From: Jeotgalibacillus malaysiensis
Lineage (GTDB): Bacteria; Bacillota; Bacilli; Bacillales; Jeotgalibacillaceae
Length of the DNA: 64,000 nt
Assembly: GCA_000818095.1 (NCBI GenBank)
Contig: CP009417.1
Span: 1 to 64,000, forward strand
Direction of reading: 5' to 3'
Position 1 is the first letter of the stretch. The number at the start of each line of letters is the position of its first letter. The notes under the pieces are model-generated. The model searched no databases. It was not told where the DNA came from and saw nothing but the letters and a program-made list of their open reading frames with translations. The translations under genes were made by a program, and so were the position numbers. Below are positions 32,656 to 40,793 of the stretch, in pieces.

Positions 32656-33045
32656 TTATGAAAGTGTGTAGAAGAGATAATCAGCTTTACTTGCCAACAT
32701 CTGTTCAATAGCCTCTTTATCACTATTCACCTGTAAAACCTGTACTTCTTTAACTGCATCAACTAGCCAAAAATCAAGCGTATGATTGATGGCATCAAGA
32801 CGTGTCTTGACATCATGAGTATACAATTCACTTTTAGATAAGACGCTATCCAATGCTTCGAAGCTTTCAAAATCTTCAGGGTTAAATCGTCCTTGATACT
32901 GACTCACCCGATAAGGAGTTTTTTCATCCTCTGACAAGGAAACCAAACCATATCCGATTTCCCCGTCTGGCAAATTAAAAATCACCTGGATTTCTTCGTC
33001 TTCCGATACCTGTTCCAACTGAACGATTTGTTGTGTTGTGTTCAT
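32656..33045 (-). CDS. Hypothetical acidic protein, 129 aa
   Basis: Family not recognised. Beta-rich start (IQVIFNLPDGEIGYGLVSL) and helical end. The ATG after AAAGGAGACTGCAC was chosen. It is preceded by the shared hairpin leader. Confidence 0.6.
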   Translation of the reverse strand: MNTTQQIVQLEQVSEDEEIQVIFNLPDGEIGYGLVSLSEDEKTPYRVSQYQGRFNPEDFESFEALDSVLSKSELYTHDVKTRLDAINHTLDFWLVDAVKEVQVLQVNSDKEAIEQMLASKADYLFYTLS

Positions 33046-33054
33046 GTGCAGTCT

Positions 33055-33095
33055 CCTTTGAAATAAAATCAAATGTTATTCTCTAAATGAGAATA
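33055..33095 (-). promoter_or_regulatory. Hairpin plus TTTTATTTCAAAGGAG leader
   Basis: TATTCTC (minus-strand 5' arm) and GAGAATA form a perfect 7-bp hairpin (33077-33095) upstream of GATTTTATTTCAAAGGAG. Confidence 0.6.
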
Positions 33096-33187
33096 CCTTT
33101 TGTTTGTGTACGCTCTATTCTATTCAACATGAAGCTTCTTCATAAGAGGGCTTGCACCTTTACTTACCATAAAAATATTATGGTAAA

Positions 33188-33224
33188 CAAAAAAAGACAG
33201 TCTCCGTTTTTGGAAGACCGTCTT
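33188..33224 (-). terminator. Strong minus-strand terminator with no gene upstream
   Basis: AAGACGGTCTTCC/GGAGACTGTCTT 12-bp stem and T7 on the minus strand. No protein gene on this strand ends before it, so it probably ends a non-coding transcript. Confidence 0.75.
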
Positions 33225-33246
33225 CACTCTTTTTCTATATTTGCGT

Positions 33247-33404
33247 ATAAAAAAATACTCGAAACAACAGAACAAATGGCGTTAGGATAGGGGTTGAACT
33301 ATCACAGATTGGTCGTCGTTCGTTTCGTCAATCGAGTATCTTCTATGAGTCTATCTCTGTTTGGCGTACCACTGCGAGATAAATATTACCGTATCGTAAT
33401 TATA
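33247..33404 (-). ncRNA. Candidate small RNA B
   Basis: A TATAAT box (33399-33404) precedes about 145 nt without a reading frame. ATACTCGA (33332-33339) pairs with TCGAGTAT (33255-33262) and is followed by T7, like a long terminator-closed hairpin; GATAG/CTATC (33286-33303) is the inner stem. Confidence 0.5.
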
Positions 33405-33429
33405 TCAAAGTTCGACATACTTTTCCAGA

Positions 33430-33560
33430 TAAAAACACTCAAATCAACTAGGAACAATGTCATTAGGGTTGCTCTTCCCTAACACGCCAATCATTGTTTT
33501 TCATTGAATGAGTGCTTTCTATTGATTATCTAGTCTATTATCTGATGTAACTATAGTATA
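33430..33560 (-). ncRNA. Candidate small RNA C, nested hairpin
   Basis: An extended -10 TGGTATACT lies at 33555-33562. Nested stems: GCACTCA/TGAGTGT (33509-33515 with 33435-33441), AACAATG/CATTGTT (33492-33498 with 33453-33459) and TTAGGG/CCCTAA (33477-33482 with 33463-33468). The outer arm runs into T5. Confidence 0.55.
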
Positions 33561-33609
33561 CCATACAAACGACTTGAAATACACCCATCAAACTCTCTAT
33601 TGAACTACA

Positions 33610-33760
33610 AAAAAAGAAGGCGTGTCCGTATGCAAGACCACACCTTCTCCGAAACATCTTGTTTCTTTCCAGTAATAACGCTGTCAATTCATTGCAACGT
33701 GAGTTTCCGCTCACGAAATCATGCAATACGAAAACTGACAACTTTATTTTATCATGTTCT
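33610..33760 (-). ncRNA. Candidate small RNA D with terminator
   Basis: A TAAAAT box lies at 33746-33751. Nested stems: GTTGTCA/TGACAGC (33736-33742 with 33680-33686), ATTGCA/TGCAAT (33722-33727 with 33691-33696) and GTGAG/CTCAC (33710-33714 with 33699-33703). A separate 10-bp terminator stem AGAAGGTGTG/CACGCCTTCT with T7 ends it at 33610-33648. Confidence 0.6.
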
Positions 33761-33802
33761 TCGCAATTTTCCATTAAAAACACTCATCATTAACAAGCAG
33801 AA

Positions 33803-34012
33803 TCAACCATAGTTATAATGCTTCCATGCTTTTTCATCAACATCTTTACCAAGATTTACATCCGATACATCGAATAGTAACCATTCACCGCCATATTGAA
33901 CAATAACCTGATTAGCTCCACCAAAGATAACGATTTCTCCTTCGTCCAACATGTCATTATGCCAGAAGTAAACCGTGTCTCCTACTGCCATTTCACCATT
34001 TTTTCGTTCCAT
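33803..34012 (-). CDS. Hypothetical small beta-rich protein, 69 aa
   Basis: Family not recognised. Its strands (DTVYFWHNDMLDEGEIVIFG, then QVIVQYGGEWLLFDVSDV) look like an SH3-type small barrel. The start follows AGAGGAGGAACTTTC. A GTATGCTATTGCG element is at about 34083-34095 upstream. Confidence 0.6.
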   Translation of the reverse strand: MERKNGEMAVGDTVYFWHNDMLDEGEIVIFGGANQVIVQYGGEWLLFDVSDVNLGKDVDEKAWKHYNYG

Positions 34013-34109
34013 GAAAGTTCCTCCTCTAAATTAACGGGCATCAAATGCTCCTGGTTTTGAATTCTGCTTATGTTACTGGAAAGATTTGCTCTCTATTCAT
34101 CGCAATAGC

Positions 34110-34140
34110 ATACAAAAAGACCCTCCAATCAGGGTCTTGT
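34110..34140 (-). terminator. Terminator of the 34140 gene
   Basis: AAGACCCTGATTGGAGGGTCTTT stem on the minus strand. Confidence 0.75.
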
Positions 34141-34493
34141 TATGATTCATTCGGTTTTACGAGACGGCTGGATACTTTCTTTTCTTCTATATAAACATCA
34201 TAATAGATGCCTTCTTTCTTTTTTGACATAGATGCCGTAACATAAAGGCTGAAAACAAAAGAATCACCTAAATGAATGTCTTTTTCTTTCTTTAATTCTT
34301 GAAACATGTTGTCTGCTTCTTGAAGACCATTATGAATGGACTCTTGTCGATGGCTGTCTTCCTCAATCTTTTTGAGGCTCACATCTCTCTCCATCATGAA
34401 TTTCTGAATTTTCATATTGTAAAATCCTTTAAATATTGCTTCAGTGGACAGGAGTCCCATGAAGACAAGTAAAATAATCGCCCAAGTTGGCAT
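34140..34493 (-). CDS. Membrane-anchored protein, 117 aa
   Basis: One N-terminal membrane segment (about residues 3-18), then a charged helical region (KIEEDSHRQESIHNGLQEAD) and a beta-rich end. Probably anchored with the bulk in the cytoplasm. Function unknown. The start follows AAGGGATGTGGGGGT. It lies 16 bp after the 34510 gene, so they share an operon. Confidence 0.6.
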   Translation of the reverse strand: MPTWAIILLVFMGLLSTEAIFKGFYNMKIQKFMMERDVSLKKIEEDSHRQESIHNGLQEADNMFQELKKEKDIHLGDSFVFSLYVTASMSKKKEGIYYDVYIEEKKVSSRLVKPNES

Positions 34494-34509
34494 ACCCCCA
34501 CATCCCTTC

Positions 34510-34800
34510 CTACAATTCTGTTCGGACGAGCTTCAGCTCAAATGTATAGCCGGTACCGGTAATCAAGATTTCGTCTTCCTGACCATTTTCCATTGAGATG
34601 GTAAAACTCCAATCCCACCCATTTGTTTCAAAGTCTTTTTCCTGATATCCTTTTTCAGATAAAAATTCTTTCAATGCGTAAGGGCTGACTCCAGTCCCAC
34701 TTAAATTAATTTCATCTTCACTCTTATTTTTTAAGAACTCACTTACTTTTTCTACCATTTCTTTCGATGTTTCCAATTCTAATCCCCAAAAACTCATCAT
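34510..34800 (-). CDS. Hypothetical protein, 96 aa
   Basis: Family not recognised. An N-terminal acidic helix (TSKEMVEKVSEFLKNKSEDE), then a beta-rich C-terminal half. Two adjacent ATGs follow AAAAGGAGAGGGT; the longer frame has no ribosome binding site. First gene of the unit with the 34140 membrane protein. Confidence 0.55.
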   Translation of the reverse strand: MMSFWGLELETSKEMVEKVSEFLKNKSEDEINLSGTGVSPYALKEFLSEKGYQEKDFETNGWDWSFTISMENGQEDEILITGTGYTFELKLVRTEL

Positions 34801-34860
34801 ACCCTCTCCTTTTGACACTTTTTCGCCTGTTTTTTTATTATTTTTATGAAACAAATACAT

Positions 34861-35171
34861 TCAAAACGTTACATTAAGACTGTATCAAGGATTGTACCTA
34901 AAAAGCCAGAAAACCTTGTTCTATCAAGGTTCTAGAGGTATTTTAATCCGTCTTTGATAAGCCCTTCTCATGTAACAAAATTACTACAATTGATACATTA
35001 GAAGGTTTAAAACGAAATGCTCTCAGACGCAATTAGGTGACCTACCACCCGTAAAACGCATTCTAAATCGCTTAGAATCGCAATTTGAAATATAGACAAT
35101 AGAGTATTTTTATTTTGCACATAAAGAAAAAGTGCAATCCGTTAGAATCACACTTTGTTTGCTGATTTCTT
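34861..35171. other. Gene-free stretch, about 310 bp
   Basis: No supported gene. AACCTTG/CAAGGTT hairpin (about 34913-34932) and several TTAGAATC words near 35070-35150. A partial operator-like TAGACAATAG lies near 35093. The ATP-grasp terminator (AAAGTG...CACTTT) is at 35128-35155. Confidence 0.5.
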
Positions 35172-35981
35172 TTAGCGACAAATGCAATCATTCAGAGCAG
35201 TCACAATCGTCATCTCGTCGCACCGATAAAGCCCCGCTGTGTTCAGGTTGTTATACTCGACAACCCTTAACCCCTGCTTCGTCTCTGCCACGTCAATGAC
35301 AAAAGCATCTGCCAAAGCAAATCGCTCGACCATCCGTTGTGCATACGACACGACGGCATCAGATGGAATGACATTCGTGTTCAACTGTCCGTCCACTTTA
35401 TAGCTTGAACCCGTGATGACCCGACCATCCACAACAAAGAACCGGTATTCTGCTTCAATCTCTTTTAGCTCAGATATCATCAAGAACTGTCCTTGATATG
35501 AACTCTCCTGGTGACGCTCCCGCTCTTGCCACTCATGGAACTCTTCCTTTGTAACAACCATTCCGCCAAAGAGCTTCGTGTTCCCGGTTGGACGAATGAA
35601 GAATGCATCCCATTCTGGTTCAAGCTCATGAAGTTCGCCTATCAAGAAATCTGAGTTCAATAGTTCTTCGCCCATCTCCTCCCGAATTACTGTCATATCA
35701 AAGTTCTCATTTGTGAAGGAGCCGGGTTTCACCTGCAGACGTTGCAACACCTTATCAAATCGCTTGGAACCGTACCAGGTGATGTGACCATCTGAGAAAA
35801 AATCATCTAGGATAATATCGGAGTCATCCAGCGGCAAGCGTGACTCTGCATCCAATACCGTTAGGGAGTCATCTCTATTGAGCCTGACCAACAGACTTTC
35901 CTGGTCTCTACGAATGACCGCTTTTCTCATCCGCTCGACACTTTCATTGTGATTTAAAAATTCTTGAATCACCCATTTCAT
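35172..35981 (-). CDS. ATP-grasp family protein (DUF4343-like)
   Basis: 269 aa. The ATP-grasp C-terminal pattern is visible: FFIRPTGNTKLFGGMVV (about 125-140), EAEYRFFVVDGRVITGSSYK (about 177-196) and the metal-binding end VIDVAETKQGLRVVEYNN (about 228-246), where Asp, Glu and Asn bind ATP-magnesium. It would ligate a carboxylate to an amine; the substrate is unknown. The start follows AGAGGGTGAGAGG. It is controlled by the palindrome at 36027. Confidence 0.8.
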   Translation of the reverse strand: MKWVIQEFLNHNESVERMRKAVIRRDQESLLVRLNRDDSLTVLDAESRLPLDDSDIILDDFFSDGHITWYGSKRFDKVLQRLQVKPGSFTNENFDMTVIREEMGEELLNSDFLIGELHELEPEWDAFFIRPTGNTKLFGGMVVTKEEFHEWQERERHQESSYQGQFLMISELKEIEAEYRFFVVDGRVITGSSYKVDGQLNTNVIPSDAVVSYAQRMVERFALADAFVIDVAETKQGLRVVEYNNLNTAGLYRCDEMTIVTALNDCICR

Positions 35982-36026
35982 CCTCTCACCCTCTTTCTTT
36001 TCTAGAATAAATTGTAATTCATTATA

Positions 36027-36040
36027 TTGACTTTTGTCAA
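36027..36040 (-). promoter_or_regulatory. Palindromic operator/-35 of the ATP-grasp gene
   Basis: TTGACTTTTGTCAA. The minus strand reads TTGACA with a poorly matched -10 (TTACAA) 17 bp on. Confidence 0.6.
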
Positions 36041-36042
36041 AA

Positions 36043-36071
36043 TAAAAAAGCCTGAATTCAGGCTTTTTGTT
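36043..36071 (-). terminator. Terminator of the 36076 gene
   Basis: AAAAAGCCTGAATTCAGGCTTTTTT perfect stem on the minus strand. Confidence 0.88.
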
Positions 36072-36075
36072 AACA

Positions 36076-36402
36076 TTATAATTTAATTAAGTTCTTCATG
36101 TATTCTTCTTTCATTACATATTTTTTTCCAGCAAAGGTTACCGTATACATGCCGGATTTGTACCCAATAAGGTTAACAATTTGACCAGTTTTAACCACTT
36201 TCGCATTAAAGGGATTTCCATTCACAGTTAATCGAACTGAAGATGCCAATCCACTTTTTACTTTATATTTTCCAAGTTTCACTGTAGCGGCTTCGGCTGT
36301 TTGCACAACTGGCTCCTGAAGAGCACCTCCACCGATAACAACGCTTGCTCCCATTAATACCGCCATCCCTGCTAGTCCTGCTTTTTTTGTTACTTTCTTC
36401 AT
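36076..36402 (-). CDS. Small secreted protein with SH3-like domain
   Basis: 108 aa. A signal peptide (MKKVTKKAGLAGMAVLMG, likely cleavage after AEA near residue 39) precedes about 70 residues of short beta strands (KLGKYKVKSGLASSVRLTVN) resembling a bacterial SH3 domain that binds cell wall. The ATG after AAAAGGACGTGGTCAA was chosen. It lies among surface-protein genes. Confidence 0.65.
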   Translation of the reverse strand: MKKVTKKAGLAGMAVLMGASVVIGGGALQEPVVQTAEAATVKLGKYKVKSGLASSVRLTVNGNPFNAKVVKTGQIVNLIGYKSGMYTVTFAGKKYVMKEEYMKNLIKL

Positions 36403-36486
36403 TTGACCACGTCCTTTTCCAATCATTTAGCCCTTTGAGCTTTCTATATGATAGTCAAATGATATTCTGAAAATTCTATTTTGAAA

Positions 36487-36520
36487 TAAAAAAGAACCCT
36501 AAAATTGGGATTCTCACTTT
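36487..36520 (-). terminator. Terminator of the 36534 gene
   Basis: GAGAATCCCAATTTTAGGGTTC with T6 on the minus strand. Confidence 0.65.
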
Positions 36521-36533
36521 ATTCCGTTACCCA

Positions 36534-36824
36534 TCATGATTCGAGATGAAAGACATTCAGTATCTCATCAATCTCTTTCACTTGTTCGAGCAATTCTTTT
36601 TTCTTTTCTTCTAAAAACGCAACGTTCTCATTGTTTTTCTGAACCACTGTAAGCTTCTGAAAGTCCTTCCCAATTTGCAGATATAGTGTCGGGAATTCTG
36701 GTTTCATTTCCTGATAGAGTCGCTCTGAAAGTGACTTGTTTGAGCAATGAAAATATCCTTTCGTCCGAAGTTCTTCTTTGAAGTCCTTATACACACTATC
36801 TTTTACCTCTGCTAATTGATTCAT
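36534..36824 (-). CDS. Hypothetical helical protein, 96 aa
   Basis: Family not recognised. The C-terminal 35 residues form a coiled coil (EEKKKELLEQVKEIDEILNV). The ATG after AAGGAGGAACAAAAA was chosen. Monocistronic. Confidence 0.55.
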   Translation of the reverse strand: MNQLAEVKDSVYKDFKEELRTKGYFHCSNKSLSERLYQEMKPEFPTLYLQIGKDFQKLTVVQKNNENVAFLEEKKKELLEQVKEIDEILNVFHLES

Positions 36825-36954
36825 TTTTTGTTCCTCCTTGAATGGATGCACACTAGTGCAACTGGGATGCCTTATCAATTTATCTTACTTGCTGTAGTGA
36901 AGCTTATAACATTCTTGATAGAAGCTCGGATGTTATATGCGTCATGGAATAGTA

Positions 36955-36988
36955 GCAAAAGACCCTCATATAAAGGGTCTTTTTATTT
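36955..36988 (-). terminator. Terminator of the LPXTG gene
   Basis: AAAGACCCTTTATATGAGGGTCTTTT on the minus strand. Confidence 0.8.
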
Positions 36989-39890
36989 ATTTCGATTTCT
37001 TTCTCTTCATAAAGAACATCATTCCTGCCAAAATCGAAAGGATTCCCACACCTGTTGAAACAGGGTTGATTGGGTCACCTGTTTGTGGCAACGAATCAAC
37101 CTCTTCCGCAGTATTCGATTCTGAATCATCATCCGCTACTACAGGCTTCTGCTCTTTCAAGATTGGTTTTTCATAGGTCACTTCAATGGAAGGTTCCTCT
37201 TTTGAAGTTTCAGTAGATGGCTTTTCAATTACTGGATTTGTGATAACATCTGTATCCGTTTCATCATCCAAAATTGGCTCTGTTGGAACCTCTACGACTG
37301 GTTCTTCTGGAGTCTCATCAATAGGCGTTTCGTCTACTGGTTCTTCCGGTTGAGGAGTCGGGATGACTGGCTCTTCTGGAATAGTTGGAGTTGGCGGAAC
37401 ATCTGGTTCTGGTGTCACAACTGGAGGTTCAACAGGTTCTTCTGGTGTTGGCACCACAGGTGTTTCCGGCTCTGGGTCAGGTTCCACCACCGGGGGCTGA
37501 GGTGGTGTTACAACAGGAGGTTCTGGGTCTGTAGGGGGTGTCACTGGTGGTGTCACAACAGGAGGTTCTGTTGGAGGAGTTACAACTGGGTCAGGGTCGG
37601 GAGTTGGTGTAGGAGCTGGTGGCTCTGGAACCGCAATAATGGTATTGGCGGCAATTGGGTTCGCAAGGTAGGCAACATTGTAAAAACCGCCGGATGGTGC
37701 CCATGGCGTCTTGTTGATATATGACATCATTCCACTTTTACTGTAGAAAGCGACAGCCCTTCCGTTAATTGTTCTTATCGAAGATACATCTGTACCAATC
37801 AGTTCTCCAGGAGACGCTTCATCAAAAGAATTATCTTTATAGTAAAGTTCATCGTTGTTATTGATATAAAAAATTTCGTCAGAATAAGCACCATATCCGA
37901 CCGAAATTTGCTTCGCATTGACAACTCCTAAACTTCTTGTTGAGTACGTCGGGATATCCTCGTAGTGGTCGTATTCAAGTTTATAAACCTCCCCATTTTC
38001 GAGAAGCATTACGTGATTTTGATAATCCACTACATTTTTTACTGCCAATTCTTGATAGCTAAGGTTATTATTATGAGCATTATGATGAATAGCATGAACT
38101 GTTCCATCCTGTAAAACAACAATGTCAGTATTATTGAAAATGTCATTTACATCATTAAACACCGCTTTAACGTCAGATGCCAGATAAGGTGTTTTAACAG
38201 CTCTTTCTGTTTCTACATCTCCGTGCAAGCGATGGGCGTCCGGAAAAATATTATAAAGATAACCATCTGAACCAGTTAATTTCATGAACATTTGCCCATA
38301 TCGTCCCACCGTTTTCCAATATAAAAAGTCTGATGTGAAACGCATATCGGAAATTTTATTTGCAATGGTGCTGTACTGTTCTTCTACGGTCATCTCCTCA
38401 TGCACATTGATGTTTGATGTGTAAGGCAATTCAAAGAGTTCACCATTTTCCTTAAGAACAACAATCATTTCATCCCAATAACCCTCAGCATTCAGTTTCT
38501 GTCCAAAGGTAAAATCTTTAACATTTCTTGCGAAGAGAACGACATTCTCTGTACCGGGAGTTGAGTTTGAACTATCATCAATTAAAAACAGGTTCCCATC
38601 TCCATCAGTGAATGCAATAATCCCTTCCATCATATCTACATGCCGAACCCCATTCTTTGCTTCTTTAATTTCAACTGCGTACATGTCTTTTGTTTTTTCG
38701 TCGTAAAAGTATTCTGAATTGTAAAATACCTGATTATTGTCTTTAACATAAAGAGCTAAACCATAAGCGTTGTACCAGGCATCTACCACCTTATGTTCAA
38801 GCTCCAAGTTATTTAGTTCTTTGGGTTTAATTTTCACTTTAAATGGAGCGAGTTTAGATTGAACAGTAGCGTACATGATTTTAGCAGGTTGAGTTCCTAA
38901 GTCAGTCAATGTCCAATTGTTTGCACCGTTGTCCACCAATTCATAAGCAGAGTTTGCTTCCGCTTCCAAAACAACTTGAACATTCAATTTAGACAGTTGT
39001 GCTTGCATCTCTTCAGGGGTTAGCTCCGTTTCAGGGAATTGTCTAAATAGATTCTCAATGGAAAAACTTACTTCAGAGCTATTTGATGGGAAAGAGAGCG
39101 TATTATCTAAATCTGAAAAATTAGAGGGCTCAATTGCCGCAAAAATCATATTATACTTGAATGGGTCTGTCGTGAAGTTGCCTTTGAGACTCGTTAAATT
39201 GAAAGAGTAATCGTAGGGACTTGCATCGAGCAATAAGTTGAAAGAGGCATCCACATTGGCTGTTTTTGCTTGAATAGGCGACAAGTCTGTAATGAGGTTG
39301 TCAGAAATATCTAAAGTCGTGAGATTCACCAAATGTTCAAATCCATTTAAGTGCTCGATTCCCTGACCTGAAACATCTAATGATGTAATTTGTGCAAGGT
39401 TTTCAGGGGTGAAATCATCAGCTGTGACTGATGGTACACTCAATGCTGTAGCCAATTCACTTTCTACAAGTGGGAGAGCAGAAGAATCAAAGGAATTATA
39501 AATTGCTTGTGCTTCGGTACCTTCTTCCACTGTTTCCGCACCTTCCTCTGGAGCAGGTTCAGATTCAACGGGTGGCTCTGCCGGGTCAGTTGGTTCAGTC
39601 GGTGTTGCCTCTACGGGTTCAGCTGGTTCAGTTGGTGGTTCCACAGGAGTTTCTGGTGCTGGCTCTGGCTCCGTTGGCACCGGTTCTGCTGGTTCTGCTG
39701 GACTTGGCTCAGTTGGCTCTTCGACAGGAGTTGGTTCAGTCGGCGTTTCCTCTACTGGAGCAGTCTCTGGTTCTGGTGAGGTAACGACTGGCTCTCCCTC
39801 AGCATGACCAATCATAGGCTGAAACATGGAACTAGCAACAATCCCTAAAGCACTTCCGGCAACGAGCGTCTTTTTAACCTGTTTTCTCAT
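36987..39890 (-). CDS. LPXTG-anchored surface protein with LRR and proline-rich regions
   Basis: 967 aa. In order: signal peptide (1-31, ends GHAEG); Pro/Glu/Thr-rich stalk (32-125); short internalin-like leucine-rich repeats (about 165-215, LTTLDISDNLITDLSPI); a large beta-rich region (about 320-740) with repeats such as VVLQDGTVHAIHH and VMLLENGEVYKLEYD, suggestive of a beta-propeller; a second Pro-rich stalk (about 755-925); then the sorting signal LPQTGDP, a hydrophobic stretch and KRKKSK. It should be exported and linked to peptidoglycan by sortase, most likely the one encoded divergently. Adhesion is the likely role. Confidence 0.92.
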   Translation of the reverse strand: MRKQVKKTLVAGSALGIVASSMFQPMIGHAEGEPVVTSPEPETAPVEETPTEPTPVEEPTEPSPAEPAEPVPTEPEPAPETPVEPPTEPAEPVEATPTEPTDPAEPPVESEPAPEEGAETVEEGTEAQAIYNSFDSSALPLVESELATALSVPSVTADDFTPENLAQITSLDVSGQGIEHLNGFEHLVNLTTLDISDNLITDLSPIQAKTANVDASFNLLLDASPYDYSFNLTSLKGNFTTDPFKYNMIFAAIEPSNFSDLDNTLSFPSNSSEVSFSIENLFRQFPETELTPEEMQAQLSKLNVQVVLEAEANSAYELVDNGANNWTLTDLGTQPAKIMYATVQSKLAPFKVKIKPKELNNLELEHKVVDAWYNAYGLALYVKDNNQVFYNSEYFYDEKTKDMYAVEIKEAKNGVRHVDMMEGIIAFTDGDGNLFLIDDSSNSTPGTENVVLFARNVKDFTFGQKLNAEGYWDEMIVVLKENGELFELPYTSNINVHEEMTVEEQYSTIANKISDMRFTSDFLYWKTVGRYGQMFMKLTGSDGYLYNIFPDAHRLHGDVETERAVKTPYLASDVKAVFNDVNDIFNNTDIVVLQDGTVHAIHHNAHNNNLSYQELAVKNVVDYQNHVMLLENGEVYKLEYDHYEDIPTYSTRSLGVVNAKQISVGYGAYSDEIFYINNNDELYYKDNSFDEASPGELIGTDVSSIRTINGRAVAFYSKSGMMSYINKTPWAPSGGFYNVAYLANPIAANTIIAVPEPPAPTPTPDPDPVVTPPTEPPVVTPPVTPPTDPEPPVVTPPQPPVVEPDPEPETPVVPTPEEPVEPPVVTPEPDVPPTPTIPEEPVIPTPQPEEPVDETPIDETPEEPVVEVPTEPILDDETDTDVITNPVIEKPSTETSKEEPSIEVTYEKPILKEQKPVVADDDSESNTAEEVDSLPQTGDPINPVSTGVGILSILAGMMFFMKRKKSK

Positions 39891-39951
39891 AAAATAATCC
39901 TCTCCTTTTTGTTTGCGTTTACATTTTCTAACAATACTATACCATTAAATT

Positions 39952-39965
39952 TTGACTATTGTCAA
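39952..39965. promoter_or_regulatory. Palindromic operator between adhesin and sortase promoters
   Basis: TTGACTATTGTCAA is the -35 for both genes. Plus: TTGACT, 16 bp, TATAAT. Minus: TTGACA, 18 bp, TATAGT. Confidence 0.82.
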
Positions 39966-40023
39966 CAAATGTGTATAATTAAAATATACGGAAAATGTAC
40001 ACAATGTAAAGGAAGTGATGACG

Positions 40024-40605
40024 ATGAAAAAGTGGATAGGTGTTGCCTTTATCTTGCTTGGATGCGTTTTGCTATTGTTACCAGTAGTCGAGCGTGAACA
40101 ACAAGAAAGAAAGATTGAAGTGATTCAAGATGCCATGGCAAAAATTGAGAATGGAAATGAGAAAGATGTGCCGCCTGAGATAAAAAAAGAAATGAATCAT
40201 GCTCTCATTCTAACTATCCCTGCTATTGATTTAAAACAGGTTGTACTTGAAACCACGACGAAAGGGAATTTGGATAAAGCTCTGACGCAAATCAAAGAGA
40301 ACCAACGATTAGGCGAAGGGAATTTTGCGATAGCTGGACATCGAAGCCGTGTTCATGGAAGGCATTTTAATCGTCTCGACGAACTGAAATCCGGAGACGA
40401 AATCGTTTTGGAAAATAAGGACTATCGTTACACGTACAATGTCGTAGGAAAAACAACGGTATTGCCTTCTCAAGTGGAAGTATTGGATGATAAACCAGGA
40501 AAATCGCTCGTTTCTCTGGTGACCTGCACGCCGATAAATACGGCAACTCATCGTTTAATCGTGACTGGGAAACTGGTTGATAAACAGAAAAAAGACCCGT
40601 CCTAA
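40024..40605 (+). CDS. Sortase (class A/D type)
   Basis: 193 aa. An N-terminal membrane anchor (about 3-20) precedes the sortase barrel: His in AIAGHRS (about residue 104), Cys in SLVTCTP (about 165) and Arg in THRLIVTG (about 175), the full catalytic set. It cleaves the LPQTG signal and joins the protein to the wall. It is divergent from the LPXTG gene and controlled by the same palindrome. An ATG two codons earlier is an alternative start. Confidence 0.93.
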   Translation: MKKWIGVAFILLGCVLLLLPVVEREQQERKIEVIQDAMAKIENGNEKDVPPEIKKEMNHALILTIPAIDLKQVVLETTTKGNLDKALTQIKENQRLGEGNFAIAGHRSRVHGRHFNRLDELKSGDEIVLENKDYRYTYNVVGKTTVLPSQVEVLDDKPGKSLVSLVTCTPINTATHRLIVTGKLVDKQKKDPS

Positions 40606-40625
40606 AATCGGATAGGTCTTTTTTA
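40586..40625. terminator. Bidirectional terminator after sortase
   Basis: AAAAGACCCGTCCTAAAATCGGATAGGTCTTTT, with A- and T-runs on both sides. Confidence 0.82.
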
Positions 40626-40774
40626 GTTGGTTTTTCTGTTGCCTGCCAACCTCATTGGTTATGAGTCAAACGCATGATTTTTCCGTTGCATGCACAACAA
40701 CCCGACGCCCGTAGTTCGGGATGACTTTCAGGTTCATTATCAGGTGCCAACACACCTTTTATCTTCTTATTATA
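40626..40774 (-). ncRNA. Candidate structured RNA downstream of the Thg1 unit
   Basis: A TATAAT box (40769-40774) is followed by a chain of hairpins on the minus strand: GGTG/CACC (40743-40756), CCCG/CGGG (40708-40720), GCATG/CATGC (40672-40693), CTCAT/ATGAG (40651-40665) and GTTGG/CCAAC (40626-40650), then the terminator. It could be a 3' UTR of the thg1 unit instead. Confidence 0.4.
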
Positions 40775-40793
40775 TGAGATGATACGACTCTAA

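Noticed and set aside
33538-33783. 81-codon minus-strand frame
   Set aside because: No ribosome site. It covers nested RNA stems and an internal terminator, which fit a small RNA better.
37350-37724. 124-codon Trp/Arg-rich plus-strand frame
   Set aside because: Antisense to the proline-rich stalk of the LPXTG protein; low-complexity shadow.
39470-39784. Leu/Val/Gln-rich and Phe/Trp-rich plus-strand frames
   Set aside because: Antisense to the Pro/Glu/Thr-rich N-terminal stalk; composition mirrors the repeat.
36987-39890. Proline-rich repeats considered as a CRISPR-like array
   Set aside because: The repeats are codon-level Pro/Glu/Thr repeats of a coding stalk, with no constant spacer length.
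40626-40774. Chain of hairpins considered as a tRNA
   Set aside because: No cloverleaf, no TTCGA-type T-loop and no acceptor stem could be found.
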